Shown here: in pieces, positions 46,401 to 56,300 of the stretch
Layout: every line of letters starts with the position of its first letter
How positions within the stretch are numbered: position 1 is the first letter of the stretch
DNA from: Histoplasma ohiense
Taxonomy: Eukaryota > Ascomycota > Eurotiomycetes > Onygenales > Ajellomycetaceae
Length of the DNA stretch: 64,000 bases
Reading direction: 5' to 3'
Assembly (NCBI GenBank): GCA_017607445.1
Contig: JAEVHH010000004.1
Span: 1,178,001 to 1,242,000, forward strand
Notes under the pieces: model-generated
Told to the model about the DNA's origin: nothing
What the model saw: the letters and a program-made list of their open reading frames with translations, nothing else
The model's database searches: none
Translations under genes and position numbers: made by a program

Positions 46401-47558
46401 CGGATCATGGATTGCTCTCTGGCAAGTCCAACCAACCCTCGAAGAAGCTTGTATTCGAGTTTCAATTCGCAGGTTGCTGAAAGCTGGTATTTCCTAGCCC
46501 GTCCCATGGAGATTTGCTATTCCCACATTCCAATTAACCCTGAGCAACAACATATCTGCCCACCCGTATCACACGATGTTCTTCTTGCGTTGCCCTGCGC
46601 TTGTCCCCCGTTCTTTAAAAACAATTTGCGGTTCCCAAACTTTGACACCAGCCTTACTCGTATTCATGGTCTTGAGGCTGTCCAACTTCGTGTGTTCGTA
46701 CCCCATGATGTCGAATGTGTTGCAGAGGTTGAAGCTCTTGCATTTGACCGCGACTCTGATGGTGACTTATTTGAAAGTGGCGAAGTTGTCAAAAAGCGTG
46801 CACTTGCGCAGCCTGACTGGATTGGCGGACAGAAGCGCTTCACCATAAAGGCTGTCTTACCTGGAGATGAGGGACAGGGCGTTTTAAAAGTATATGTTGG
46901 AAAGAAGGGACTGATGCATTCTATCAAAGATATTCCCCACCCCCTGGCATTTGCACTCCCAATCACCCACACGGGAGATAACCCAACCTACGACTTCATC
47001 CTCCGCCATCCCACTCCTCACGCTCAGCGCCATGACCTCTACGTTATTCAACCACAATGCGCCAAACTCGCAATAAACAACACCTTCGTCTTTGCAGTCC
47101 GTCAACATCCGTCTTCCCTGCCATCCAACGCCCCTGACCCCAGCGAGGGTAGTGCTCGCATCTCCCCAAATCCGTGCACCCGCCCCGCCAGCGCGCTCAG
47201 CATGGTATCTTCCGTTGCCGCAAGCTCAAACGCGTCAACAGGCTCATCATACATAAATCAAACCTTTTCCGCCTCTAGCTCTAACGTCTCGTCGAATAGC
47301 AAACAGTCACAGCACCCCTCCAAGCCAGCGAAGCTAGCTATACAAGCACCTTCAGGGCGGATATTGAGGTTGACACGCAAATCTGAGAACGTTCTCAGTA
47401 CCAGCAGTGGTGGAGGAGATTTAACGGGTGATGGCTCACCCGATGGCAGCGTGTGGGAGACAGTGATTAAGGTTGGTGAGAGGGGCGTTTGGAGAGGCCT
47501 AGTACTTGCTGATCGCAGTGCAAGATGGTGTGTCTTTGGGGAGTGGGAGTGTTTCTAA
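43485..47558 (+). CDS. CYK3: Cytokinesis protein Cyk3 (SH3 + transglutaminase-like)
   Basis: A single exon of 1357 codons. The N-terminus has an SH3 domain (about 15-72: AVYSWGGE, GDLIECLNAGDGSWWTGRL, GVFPSNFVKV). Then come about 750 disordered residues rich in Ser, Pro and His, with a degenerate repeat block (listed separately). A transglutaminase-like domain lies at about 870-985 (GQRLRAIFTWVAEKIAWD, MKRGCPKEVAYLVQEMC, NHWWNAVLIDGEWRIMDCS), followed by a beta-rich C-terminal region. In yeasts Cyk3 acts at the division site, binds Inn1/Hof1 through its SH3 domain and promotes septum formation via chitin synthase. Here Cys (about 916), His (about 959) and Asp (about 974) of the transglutaminase triad are all present in the expected order. 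From memory, the budding-yeast protein lacks the Cys. Filamentous fungi would use Cyk3 in septation. Confidence 0.92.
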   Translation: MAPAAPVLPTRFPCWCQAVYSWGGETKRDLGFVEGDLIECLNAGDGSWWTGRLRRDKRMVGVFPSNFVKVLGDDFVPGSRSVSPLHGGPASSTMDLRRISASNSAASPRKRKTVFRKPFQGYKEGVGPSEALKTRQNDEDTHSNIPNKNSSSNDTGHIVSPSENPWRASTGSAGTPPSSNQDRGSLSRQSHRRSPRSLSPAPVQHRPSISHAIPPSPGQHAGLSSREISPAPIQHHGSISHHPARAVSPSPMHHRGSFSHHPARVASPLPVRHHHSFSNPPPNTTSAMPMQHRGSFSHHPRPVSPAPEQYHGSILRAASPSPIQHHLPFSNPHPRALSPGPMYHPDSTSRAASPSPVHHHHTFSQSHPRALSPGPSRDTESPPPLPPPHQISVKNKQQVRNSPSPVPAPYDMNHAYPTIARTPSPNSQSNAIYGHTPSPVRDAMEDVMSSLQDMGLNHNGLQEEPRRSPSPFHPWSPETSDNPHEQGTSDPIHRPLTSLGLSGGDGQRQENKNQHGFTNQYNDGPPQLNNYVQRMENRLRQLHAQSSKSSYELHIPPSSKDLPPIPHPKDLSHSRPQSSSNQDYQEPRLRTRRSAYELNKDVLGRTFTTKSDATNSSSGVQSNASGTSGFSATSAASYARRTNRQDTAIDNLHLSGLIGSDKSSNSGMRPQTPLTGISHHSSHNSSRQGATSAIGWNEYSKDAPSMYGGLTTPKSKKTGFLKKIIESAKTGAATARTNIATSPVGAVSPTKGRKAVGISSYASPHSGKSAARDMELGESMDWVQVRRDVNRCITPSRHELIERAERCQMLDCPVIYAVEELYESAEGDEGIDGLPIAEPTNWGAVNLQLVDKSVRFISSLPAMINPVSLSQGYICRPHRSDGQRLRAIFTWVAEKIAWDDDIDGDVDLKRVLHMKRGCPKEVAYLVQEMCSAVGIHAEVVHGYLKTPGEQLDLDRLFNPNHWWNAVLIDGEWRIMDCSLASPTNPRRSLYSSFNSQVAESWYFLARPMEICYSHIPINPEQQHICPPVSHDVLLALPCACPPFFKNNLRFPNFDTSLTRIHGLEAVQLRVFVPHDVECVAEVEALAFDRDSDGDLFESGEVVKKRALAQPDWIGGQKRFTIKAVLPGDEGQGVLKVYVGKKGLMHSIKDIPHPLAFALPITHTGDNPTYDFILRHPTPHAQRHDLYVIQPQCAKLAINNTFVFAVRQHPSSLPSNAPDPSEGSARISPNPCTRPASALSMVSSVAASSNASTGSSYINQTFSASSSNVSSNSKQSQHPSKPAKLAIQAPSGRILRLTRKSENVLSTSSGGGDLTGDGSPDGSVWETVIKVGERGVWRGLVLADRSARWCVFGEWECF
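44085..44625 (+). repeat. Degenerate His/Ser/Pro tandem repeats inside Cyk3
   Basis: About nine imperfect units of 18-25 codons, each of the form 'SPxPxxHHxSFSxxHPRA', lie between the SH3 and transglutaminase-like domains. The DNA units (CATCATGGTTCT, TCTCCTGCTCCT-type words) are similar but not identical. Each unit carries one or more SP sites that could be CDK or MAP-kinase targets, a natural input for a cell-division protein. Number of units may vary between strains. Confidence 0.75.
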
Positions 47559-48538
47559 CTCTCTGCCTTTTTACTTTATTCTACCTTTCATCTTCTCTTG
47601 TTTCTCCTACTTGACTTGGCTTGGATGGCCTTTGATGGAAGCCTGAGCGCTGTTTTTCTCAGCCCAGCGAAGTTTGTTGGAGTTTAATTCCTCGTTCAGC
47701 CCTCTTATCTCTCATCCTCTTCTTCATATGTTATGATTTGGGCTGATCCTCAGTAATTTCTGTATCCATTGATTAGTCTTTCCTGACATGGATTCCTTTG
47801 TCTTCTTTTTTTCTGCTCAGAAGGATGTCACGTCATTTGCTACCAATGTTGATGCCAACACTTACCCTAATTCGTTTCAGAGATTCTTTCTCGCATTCCT
47901 GTTTCATGTAATCACAAACATTTTGTCTGTGGGGCTTATTCCTTAATTAATTTAATTACTGGGCTATTTGGTTCCAGGAATAGAACAAGAAAAAATAAAA
48001 CATGACAAAATAACGAGCACTCTTTAGATTGCCTCACCATAGATCGTTTGTTCAGACTCTTTTGCTCCCGTATCGTACTCCCCCGTTTCCTACCTTTCAC
48101 ATTCCTACTAGTCCACTTTGGAGAATTATATCCTCAAATTGGGATAATAGATAGGAAGATGATGACCACTCAGCGTGAGTTTTGCAGGCTTAACCTGCGT
48201 ATAACAATTGACCTCTCAGTTCCACGGCATGCTTTACTGTTCCGGTTGTTATTGTCTCACTTTGTCTTTTCGTAACACATTCTGTTTTAAGTATTAATTT
48301 GCTGAATCCGTTGAGGCCCCGTGGATTGGAGAGCCAACTACAGAAATGTTTTTACCCATATGTATACTGCTTTGTACAGTACCATCCACATTTATCCACG
48401 GTATGCAGAATATCCATTTTATCCGGTTTCCTGCATTGGAATTTATGTCGAATATTCATCCATTTTAGCACGTACGGCGTTTGATCTAGCATGCTCTCCT
48501 ATTCAGATGTTACACTCCCATTCCTTCTTTTTCTCGAC
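47559..48538. other. Intergenic between convergent Cyk3 and Ppx1 genes
   Basis: T-rich 3' regions of both genes. Frames at 48,048-48,542 are not coherent. Nothing else seen. Confidence 0.4.
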
Positions 48539-50266
48539 TTAGTCTCCAACACCACGCAGAGTCTCCCGCAATAACGGTGCAACCTGCTTCCTGCTCTTCG
48601 ACACATCAATCTGTCGCCAAACACGCAAATACGACCCGTCCCTATCACCGAAAACGGGGTAAGTGAAATGCCCGGTCCAAATTCCCTCTTCTAGTCCCAA
48701 CTCTCCAACAGCGACTGCATGGAAACGCTCCACACCGTTGAGGCACTTGCGATTCAAAGCATAGAGCAGCAATTCACGACGAAAAACGGCTTTCGGCTCT
48801 GGCATCCTGAACGCTGTCATGACGACGACTAGGTCGAGGTTCTTCTCGGCTGCGAAGGAGGAGAGGTACTCGAGCAATGTATCGTTGGGAGCAACACCTT
48901 TGGATTCCCGGTCACATTTCTCCATCAGCCAGGAGAGCGGTTTGACAATAGAGCAGATGCCCAATTTCACTGTCTTAGTGTTGTTTATGCCTGGCGGTTC
49001 TGTCTTTGTGGCAATAATCTCGGTCCACTCCTTATAATCCCTCCCCAGCGCCTCTAGAACTGTTAAGTTCTCAACGCTATTCTCCTTCGCGAGAGCGATT
49101 GCCTCGTAAAAGGACTGCCTATCCCAACTCGCGCCAGCTGCAGAGGATTGAGATTTACTTCGTAAATGTGCGTCAACGCCAGCCTGTATCTTGGCTTCAA
49201 GGAACGCAACCGATGCAGTATCAACGGCGGACACTTTGCTTTTCGCCGTCATGTTAACTGTGTCGATCAGAATCGCTGCCATGGCTAGTTTCGCCGCCTG
49301 TGCTTCGTAGATTGCGGTCTCATCTGCGGGAGTCTCTTCGTCCAAGGCGGCGAAGGGATCTGAGAAGGAAACGTTATCGGCCCAAAGACCCTGGGCTCGC
49401 AACTCGCGGACGACGAGAGACATACAACTTCCAACACCCGTTTGGATACAGTAGGGATCATGGGGATGTGAAGCAGGTTCTCTTGGCACGAAACTTTCAT
49501 TATCGTGATGATCTATGCAGCCGACGACAGAGATTACGAGCCCCGGAAGCGCGTCTGAAATCCCCTCAATGCCACCCTTCCCTCCATTTAATGGGAGTTT
49601 GGGTAGCGTATTCCAATCCACCATCATGACATCTAGGTTTGTCTGTTCGTCTGCAGCGTGGCTGGTCCTCCTGGATGCAGCTTCGTTGTAACCTCTTCTA
49701 TCACTTGCCTCGTTTTCGTTTCGTCGACAGGCATCACCTGGACTACCAAGAGCCGAGAGTAGTAACCTCTCCTTCAAATCCGCAACAGTCAAAACACTAC
49801 CTTCTAGTGCCTCCACCTCGTCGGTTCCTCTCTTCGCCAAAGACCCGTCACCTGTAGCTCTGCTTCCATCCCATCCTACCGCTAGCCCCAAGGCAGTGAA
49901 AAACTCTGGCCTCAGCCTTTTCAACTCTTGCCCAGCATGAACATCTGGTAAGTTGATTAGAGGTATATGTTGACGCAGAACCATATCATTCCCTTGCCTT
50001 CCTGGTGATGAGGCAATGGTGGAAGGGCCAGCCGGCACCGCTCTTGTAGCAAAATATGAATATATGATTGCAGAAATGATGGAGTCTAGGTCCGCGGATG
50101 GGTTACCAAGGACGTATACCGGAGATCTGACCGGAGCTATAGATAACGAAGAAGGTAGAACTGGTGGGAGGTCGTGAGAATGGGAATAATGGTAGGGAAA
50201 AGCGTGTGCTTGTTTGAGGAAACGGAGTAAATCTAACCGCCGTGTGACGGTGCGTGGCTTACTCAT
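48539..50266 (-). CDS. PPX1: DHH-family exopolyphosphatase (Ppx1-like)
   Basis: A single exon of 575 codons from an ATG at 50266. The DHH phosphoesterase fold uses two metal ions. Visible are the first motif VYVLGNPSADLDSIISAI (about 51-68), LINLPDVHAG, the DHH motif GCIDHHDNE (about 247-255), GSCMSLVV, and a helix that replaces the later His (AAILIDTVNMTAKSKVSAVDT). The C-terminal DHHA2 part includes LDLVVVMTAFR. Yeast Ppx1 (397 residues) removes terminal phosphate from polyphosphate in the cytosol. This copy has inserts, mainly at about 75-130 and 155-215, rich in Arg, Ser and Asn, that explain the larger size. Prune-type proteins share the fold, so a pyrophosphatase or phosphodiesterase role is an alternative. 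The SADLDS wording is closest to fungal Ppx1. Confidence 0.88.
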   Translation of the reverse strand: MSKPRTVTRRLDLLRFLKQAHAFPYHYSHSHDLPPVLPSSLSIAPVRSPVYVLGNPSADLDSIISAIIYSYFATRAVPAGPSTIASSPGRQGNDMVLRQHIPLINLPDVHAGQELKRLRPEFFTALGLAVGWDGSRATGDGSLAKRGTDEVEALEGSVLTVADLKERLLLSALGSPGDACRRNENEASDRRGYNEAASRRTSHAADEQTNLDVMMVDWNTLPKLPLNGGKGGIEGISDALPGLVISVVGCIDHHDNESFVPREPASHPHDPYCIQTGVGSCMSLVVRELRAQGLWADNVSFSDPFAALDEETPADETAIYEAQAAKLAMAAILIDTVNMTAKSKVSAVDTASVAFLEAKIQAGVDAHLRSKSQSSAAGASWDRQSFYEAIALAKENSVENLTVLEALGRDYKEWTEIIATKTEPPGINNTKTVKLGICSIVKPLSWLMEKCDRESKGVAPNDTLLEYLSSFAAEKNLDLVVVMTAFRMPEPKAVFRRELLLYALNRKCLNGVERFHAVAVGELGLEEGIWTGHFTYPVFGDRDGSYLRVWRQIDVSKSRKQVAPLLRETLRGVGD

Positions 50267-51000
50267 GGTGAAGAATATTGGGAGAGAAAATGAAGCAGCA
50301 ATTTAACATAGAAATGGGACGCTGGCATGCGATTGTATGGATTTCAGCAAAGCATTTTGATTTCGCCTCGACATATCTGTTTTGGATATCGTAGAATGTC
50401 AGGAACGGAGAAGCAAACAAAAGCAGCTGGTGACAATTGCTAAAGATTAGAAAGTTCGCTGATCCTATCAACAAGAGCATACTAGAGAAGGAGGAGAAAG
50501 AGATGAAAGGTAGACGGGGTGCTGCGGAGTATAGATAGCTAGGGGTGTTGCTCTCACCCTTTTCAGAAGTAAGCCCTAATCACAAGAGAGACCTGTGATG
50601 ATTGAAAAGATGAAATTTTGTTGACTTCTGAACAATTAATGAGCCGGCCAAAAAACAATTGAAATCGATACGAACCCTCAAACACCCCTGAAACCTACGA
50701 CCGGTATCAGCGGACCTCTCACCGTCGAATATTATAGAGGGGAAGCACACAAGGAAGCCCACTGAACATGCCCAGGGCTATTTTGGATGTAATATAGCTC
50801 AGGTCATCACGTGACTTATGACTGCTAGCCTCCAACATTAAACAATGACGCCCACTCGTTTGAACAACGAAGAACCAAGGCCAAGAATCTACTGTGAAAT
50901 CAAGGATAGTGGGGAGAGAGCGAGCGAGTTTTGTGACTAGAGTTATGTTATTTGCGCGCTCGTGTTGTATTCAAGGTGTGAGGATGGCTTCAACATTGAT
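50267..51000. other. Intergenic
   Basis: Ppx1 promoter and upstream region of the kinase relic. A CACGTGAC word near 50,810 could be a bHLH site. No gene seen. Confidence 0.35.
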
Positions 51001-51859
51001 CAGCCGCTCCGGTTGAGAGTATATTCGAGGCAAGATTCTCAAGCACAACCCAAAAAGGCCAGATCTCAGTGTCTATCTTGCACAGTGAGTCATACATCTC
51101 AAATTGCATGAGTCCATCTGGTTATTGACTGAAAGATTTAGGTGTGGAAATCAATACTTTGTGCTAAAACATGTATCCCCTTCAATCTTCGAACAATCAC
51201 TGGAACTTAAACAAGAGTTCCCAGAAACATGTTGTCTTTGAATGTATGATGATGATAATGAAGCTGAACAAATCCTTATCTACAATCACTTTAGTGATAA
51301 TTTGCTTTCTCTTGTGAACAACAATCTGAACATGTCAATTGCGTCTTGGAATCAGATATTGTGAGAACTTGGGCAGGTGTTAAAGGAGTTTCATGCCAAG
51401 AACTGAATACATCTTGGTAATGCATCAGCCTGCTCATCAAGATCCAGATACTAACCAAGTTACTCTTTTTAGATGTCAAACCTGATAATGTTATGATTGA
51501 TTACCATTACCATCAGGCTGGTCAGCTCAGACTGGAAAGGGTTGTGTTAGATGACCTAGACTGCTCCTTGAAGCTAAAAGACAATAAACTTCTTCGGCTT
51601 CCAAATGGAATCAAAATAGGAAATGTCATGTGGCGCAGCCCCGAAGCGCAAACAGGACAGGGGATTGGCAAACCATCAGATGTATTCTCTTATGAGCTTG
51701 TGGTAAGTGAACTTATGCTTTCAGTTGATGTGTTTTTTCTAAAGATAGTTGCTCTATTAATAGTGTCTGTACACCATCACTGGTGTGGAAACCCTGCATC
51801 CAGATTCTGATCAGTTAAAGAGAGACATGATTGAACCTGACATTAAACCAATTCATTGA
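51001..51859 (+). pseudogene. Degenerate fungal protein kinase with in-frame TGA stops
   Basis: Four exons, about 51001-51084, 51142-51416, 51473-51702 and 51764-51859, keep phase and have good donors, a branch site (ACTAAC) and acceptors. They read through a kinase of the expanded fungal type: KHNPKRPDLSVYLA, QILIYNHFSDNLLSL, FHAKN-stop-IHLDVKPDNVMID, LDDLDCS in the DFG place, and GNVMWRSPEAQTG...SDVFSYELV as the activation-loop end. TGA codons interrupt at 51014, 51239, 51362 and 51404. By family comparison three stand where Arg (CGA) and one where Trp (TGG) is expected, so all need only C-to-T or G-to-A changes. No frameshift is needed. The N-terminal lobe start and the end of the C-lobe are missing or unrecognisable. 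The gene is a dead copy, perhaps mutated by repeat-induced processes or CpG deamination. Confidence 0.85.
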
Positions 51860-53305
51860 TCGAGATAGCCCCAAATAAAGTATAATTAATAGCCAAAATG
51901 GCAGAAAAAATTTCGTCATTCAGTTATCGTGTTTTATCAATTAGTAGTGAGATGAGGCTGGTGCCGGGTTACGATGTGGAGAGGTGGCATGCTTGGTGAT
52001 AGATTACGTTATTACCATTATTATTTTAAAAGATTTGAAAATAAAAATAAAGTGTAAGAACTCCTATCTCGCCGTCTCCACCATAAGTTTTGATTGACCA
52101 CAGTTCTTCCCTTGCCTGTCCACCTCTTTAATTTGTTTCGCCAATGGCGAAACATGCAGAGCACACCATAGCAGCAGACATAAGACCCACAAGAGAAGTG
52201 TAGATCCGGGGGGAGGGGGGGCGGGGAATATGCCCGCTCCTCCAGCTTTGAAGAAATGTGAGTGTGAAAGTGCCATTATTGAGTCTGTGTTTCGAACCTC
52301 CCTTTTGACCCAGCAAGCGACCAGGGAATAGTGGGCAAAGTGGGAAAGTGGGAAAAGTGAGTGGGAACGCGGAGAACAACAAGAAATTTGTGAAAACACA
52401 TCTTGGATCTACTTTACATTAAACGACGCAGCCAGGCAGAGGCAGATAGCGCAGGCAATCGAGTAAATAATACGAACACGCAAAGCGGCTGAAATGAGGA
52501 ATATAAAAAAGAGAACAAAGAGCAGACAGGAACGAGCAAGGAAAATGTGCGTGAATCTGTTTCTAACTCTCCCTAGGTAGCAGACAAAAGAATTGCGCTT
52601 TGTTGACTTTATTCATGTTGAGAGTCCCTTGGAAAGTCTGCAGGCGCGCTTGACACGGATGGATGTCTCCCCACCCTTTTCCAAGTGTAACGGCAACTCA
52701 ACGCGAATATATGATGAAACAAACAAGAGGACAGTGTGCTGGAGTGAGCAACCACGAGCGAAGGATTGATTAGGAGTGTATAAATAAATAATAAATAAAT
52801 AAATAATAAAAATAAGACGGGAGGGTAACTGAATAAAGCAGAAGTGAGATCGTAAGGTAGAAAATACCACTGGACCAGCATTGTTAGAGCGTAGGAAAAA
52901 AAGAGAAAAAAAAAGAAGCAAGAGCAAAGCAAAGCACGGTAGAGTAAAAGAGCGCCCAGATATAAATCCTCTGCCTATTTGCAGACCCCACCACAATCCC
53001 CATGATAACTAAACCATCCATGGCGCCCGTGTAATGTGTTAATAATGTTGATGTTATAACTTGGACAGTACGGAAAAAAGGGAAGACCAACAAAAACAGT
53101 CACGTTAAGGGTCAGAGGGCAAATAAAAAGTACACGTGAAATCGAAAACATTGAACAAAGAAAAGAAGAATCGGGCGATGGCGGAACGGATTCATGATGT
53201 TGAGAAAGCAAGAAGCAAGTAATTTATATATATATATAAATTAAATATATACGAACTTGGACCGCGGCAGGTAAGAAGAAACGGGGTTTATCGATCGTAA
53301 TCAAA
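51860..53305. other. Intergenic with simple repeats
   Basis: This lies between the kinase relic and the 3' end of KDM5. It contains an (AAAT/AATA)n tract at 52781-52815 and a (TA)n run near 53,225-53,238. Frames on the minus strand (52,609-52,996) are low-complexity T-rich readings, not genes. It probably includes a long KDM5 3' UTR. Confidence 0.45.
52781..52815. repeat. AATA/AAAT microsatellite
   Basis: A 35-base tract built of TAAA/TAATA units, likely in the KDM5 3' region. Confidence 0.85.
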
Positions 53306-56300
53306 TCACGTCAAGAATTCATCCGCAAGACAATTGTTGGAGGTATCCTCGCCATCTCGACCCTGACCCTCATCACCCATAGTGCCGTCCCCATTCTCCG
53401 CGTCGAAATCATCGCCAGATCTGGAGGTAGAACGGCACCGCGCGCCACTGTTGCTAGCACTTCGAAGTGCCTCCAGCGCTTCATTCGCATGGCTAACCTC
53501 CAACGCCCCTATTTGTTCGGTGTCTTGGTTCGTCATCTCGGCAAAAATGTCTTCCATATCTCCTCCGCGTGGGCTGCTGGTAAAAGCCATTGGACCACCC
53601 ATGTCGTCGTGGTCTTTACCCATAGTTTGAGGGTGGAGGGGGTTATTTCGGGTAAAGCTTGGAGGGCTGAAGAGAGATGGATCAAGACCCTGGTGATGGG
53701 ATGGAGATGGGGGATCGAATGAGGGGGAATGTACATTGTTTACAGCCGGGAGGTATGCCGATGTTGTAGGAGCGTAAGATGGACTTGCATCGTTTGGTAT
53801 TGGGAACGGCTGTGAGAAGGAGAATGCGGTTGGATGTTGAGAAGCTGGGCCTGCCGCTGCCATGGTAGCCGTCGTCGGAGTCGGTGCGTTACCCGTGGAA
53901 ACCGATCGAGGGTCACCAGATGGTGTGTTAGAGCGAAGTACAGGTGCCGGTTGAAGAGGGGGAGGCCGTCCTGAAGCTTGGGATTCCGTTGATTTCCGTT
54001 TGCTGGAAAATGTGTGCTGCTTGGTTCGCAAGTGAAGAGGAAGATCTTCAGGTTTTTCAACTCCAAGCTGGGCCATCATCTTTTGTTGCTTAGTAGGTCG
54101 TGGCTTGCGAGTAGATAGCGATACTTCAAGAATCGGAGGCGGTTCAGGGGCGACAGGCGACCACTTATGGATTTCCTGGCGGAAATAATTGGTTTCAAAG
54201 GCAAGGAGAACTTCTGCTCCTTCCATTTTTCTGAGATAGAAGATCTGTGTCGGGACCTCTTCAGCAGTCATGCAGGCAGCGGAGTGCACGAGTGGTCGAA
54301 CGAACTCCCGAAATGATGTTGCTTGGTCGATGATCGATTCCAAAACTTGTTCTTCTTCGGGTTGGAAAGGGAGATCAGGAATTTCAGCCTGCCAATCAAG
54401 CAGCTCTTCTAATTTAGGGCGAGCCGCATCGCGGGGGATCTTGACACGCCAATCACAAATGGGACAAGTATAGCTGTCGAATTCTTTGACCTTGCCCCTC
54501 GCAATTTTCAAGCATTTTCCGTGGTACCTGACATACCCTTAGTTATTGAAATACCAAAAAAAAAAAAAAAAAAAAAAAAACAAAGGACAAAGCCCCTCTG
54601 CGAAGCTATTTCGAAACTTACCACTCATGACAAAGTTCACACTCAATCATCAACCCAGCTTCCTGTTGTCGACAGATACAAAATACATCCTTTTTCTTAG
54701 ACCTACTGCCCGTCCAATTATGTGCCTCAGCATCAGGACTTGCCTCTCGTGACGCCGGTTCAACAGGTGGACGGCACCGATCCTCAAGATCGAAGCAATA
54801 CGAATTCTTCTTCTCAACATATTGCAAGTGCATCTTGAGGATGTGCAATGGAGCGTTGGCTTTGCCAAATAGCTTCTTGCCTTTCCGCATCCAGTCCTCA
54901 TGGCGTTTCTGCTCCTTTTCCAGGTCGATGGTTCCATTTGGCTTGCTATTTAGTTCCGTCAAAGACTCCATAAGATCACGTACATCTTTATAGTGAGGCC
55001 GTTTCCGGAAATCTGGATTCCGACTGCTGTCATAAAACCCGGAGATCTGTCGCTGCGCTTCACGCTGCTTCGTCAAGATTGCGTCGACAGCAGAAAGGGT
55101 TTCGGGGGATACAGGCAATTTAGCCGCCTGTGAGGAAAGTGCTTCTAACTGTTGGTAGTGCACAACTTCTACTGACATGAGTTCTTTTGCTTTCGCCTCC
55201 CATGTTTCTGCCAGGCGGAGCATCTCCTTGAAATAAAGTAGATGTTCGTTTGTCTCAGACAAGCCTAGCTGCTCGCCTTGCTCAATGAACTCGCGGCACT
55301 CATCGAGAGTTTGGAGCTGCTCGCGTTTCCGGCGGGCTTGATCATTCCATTTCATCTGTCTTAGGGCCTTCTCGAGCTTGTCTACCTCAGGTATGTCAAC
55401 ATTGAAGCTCCGGCCAAGTTCTGCAAGCTCCTCGACTTCTTGTGTCGAACTAATGTGGGGGTTGCAAAGGATAGCTTGGGCATCACTCTGGAATTTCTGA
55501 ATTTCCTGGACCTTTTCCCGAAGCGATACGATCTGCGGGCAATCAAAGGAGAGGTTATCCGCTTCTTCCAGGAGCGCATAGATCTTTTCCACTTTGCGGA
55601 GTTCACGATCTCGCTCCTCCAGCTGGGCTGCCTTGGCCGAATTGCCTCTGCGCCATGCCTTTTCATTTTTGCGACGATTCTGCTGTTTACGAGTAATGTA
55701 ATTATTAGCTTCATCGACCCATTTGTCGCAACGCTGAACAAACGAGGTCAGATCCTGCAGGCCAGGTAGGAAATATGGGATTTTCTCTCCCTCACTAAGT
55801 AAAGCATGCAAAGCTTTCAGCGAAGGTTTCGGTTCGTCTGCGAGAACTTTATCCACCTTTTCAGCCCAGGCTTCCGGGATCCGAGCTCGGCTTTCCACTT
55901 TCTGAACGCACGATTTCAAGGCCTCATCGGACATTCGATAGCGTAAGGTATGGTTACTTCGAAGTAACTTCTGCGAGGCGTCTTCTCCACAGCAGTCATA
56001 GCTCTCGGCATGTGTGAGGCACAGTGTTTTCCCTTTTTTGTGGCATTTGAACTGTGTCAAATAACTGTATACTTTACAGTAACTGCACTGATACTCTTCT
56101 TCGGGAAGGTCTGTATCTTCAACCACGAATTTCAGTGTACACTCATCTGATCCTTCCTCTCCACCACTAATTTTACATTTATGGGGACTAAGCTCCTGAT
56201 GGCGAGCTATTACGGCCGCACGCTGCTCGAGTTCTCGATTGCACATACGTTGAAGCGCGGGACCAAGCCACTTAGCAGTTTTGATAGATGTATCCCTCGC

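Noticed and set aside
52609..52996. Minus-strand frames rich in Phe/Leu/Ser near the KDM5 3' end
   Set aside because: They arise from T-rich and AATA-repeat DNA; composition is low-complexity and no introns link them.
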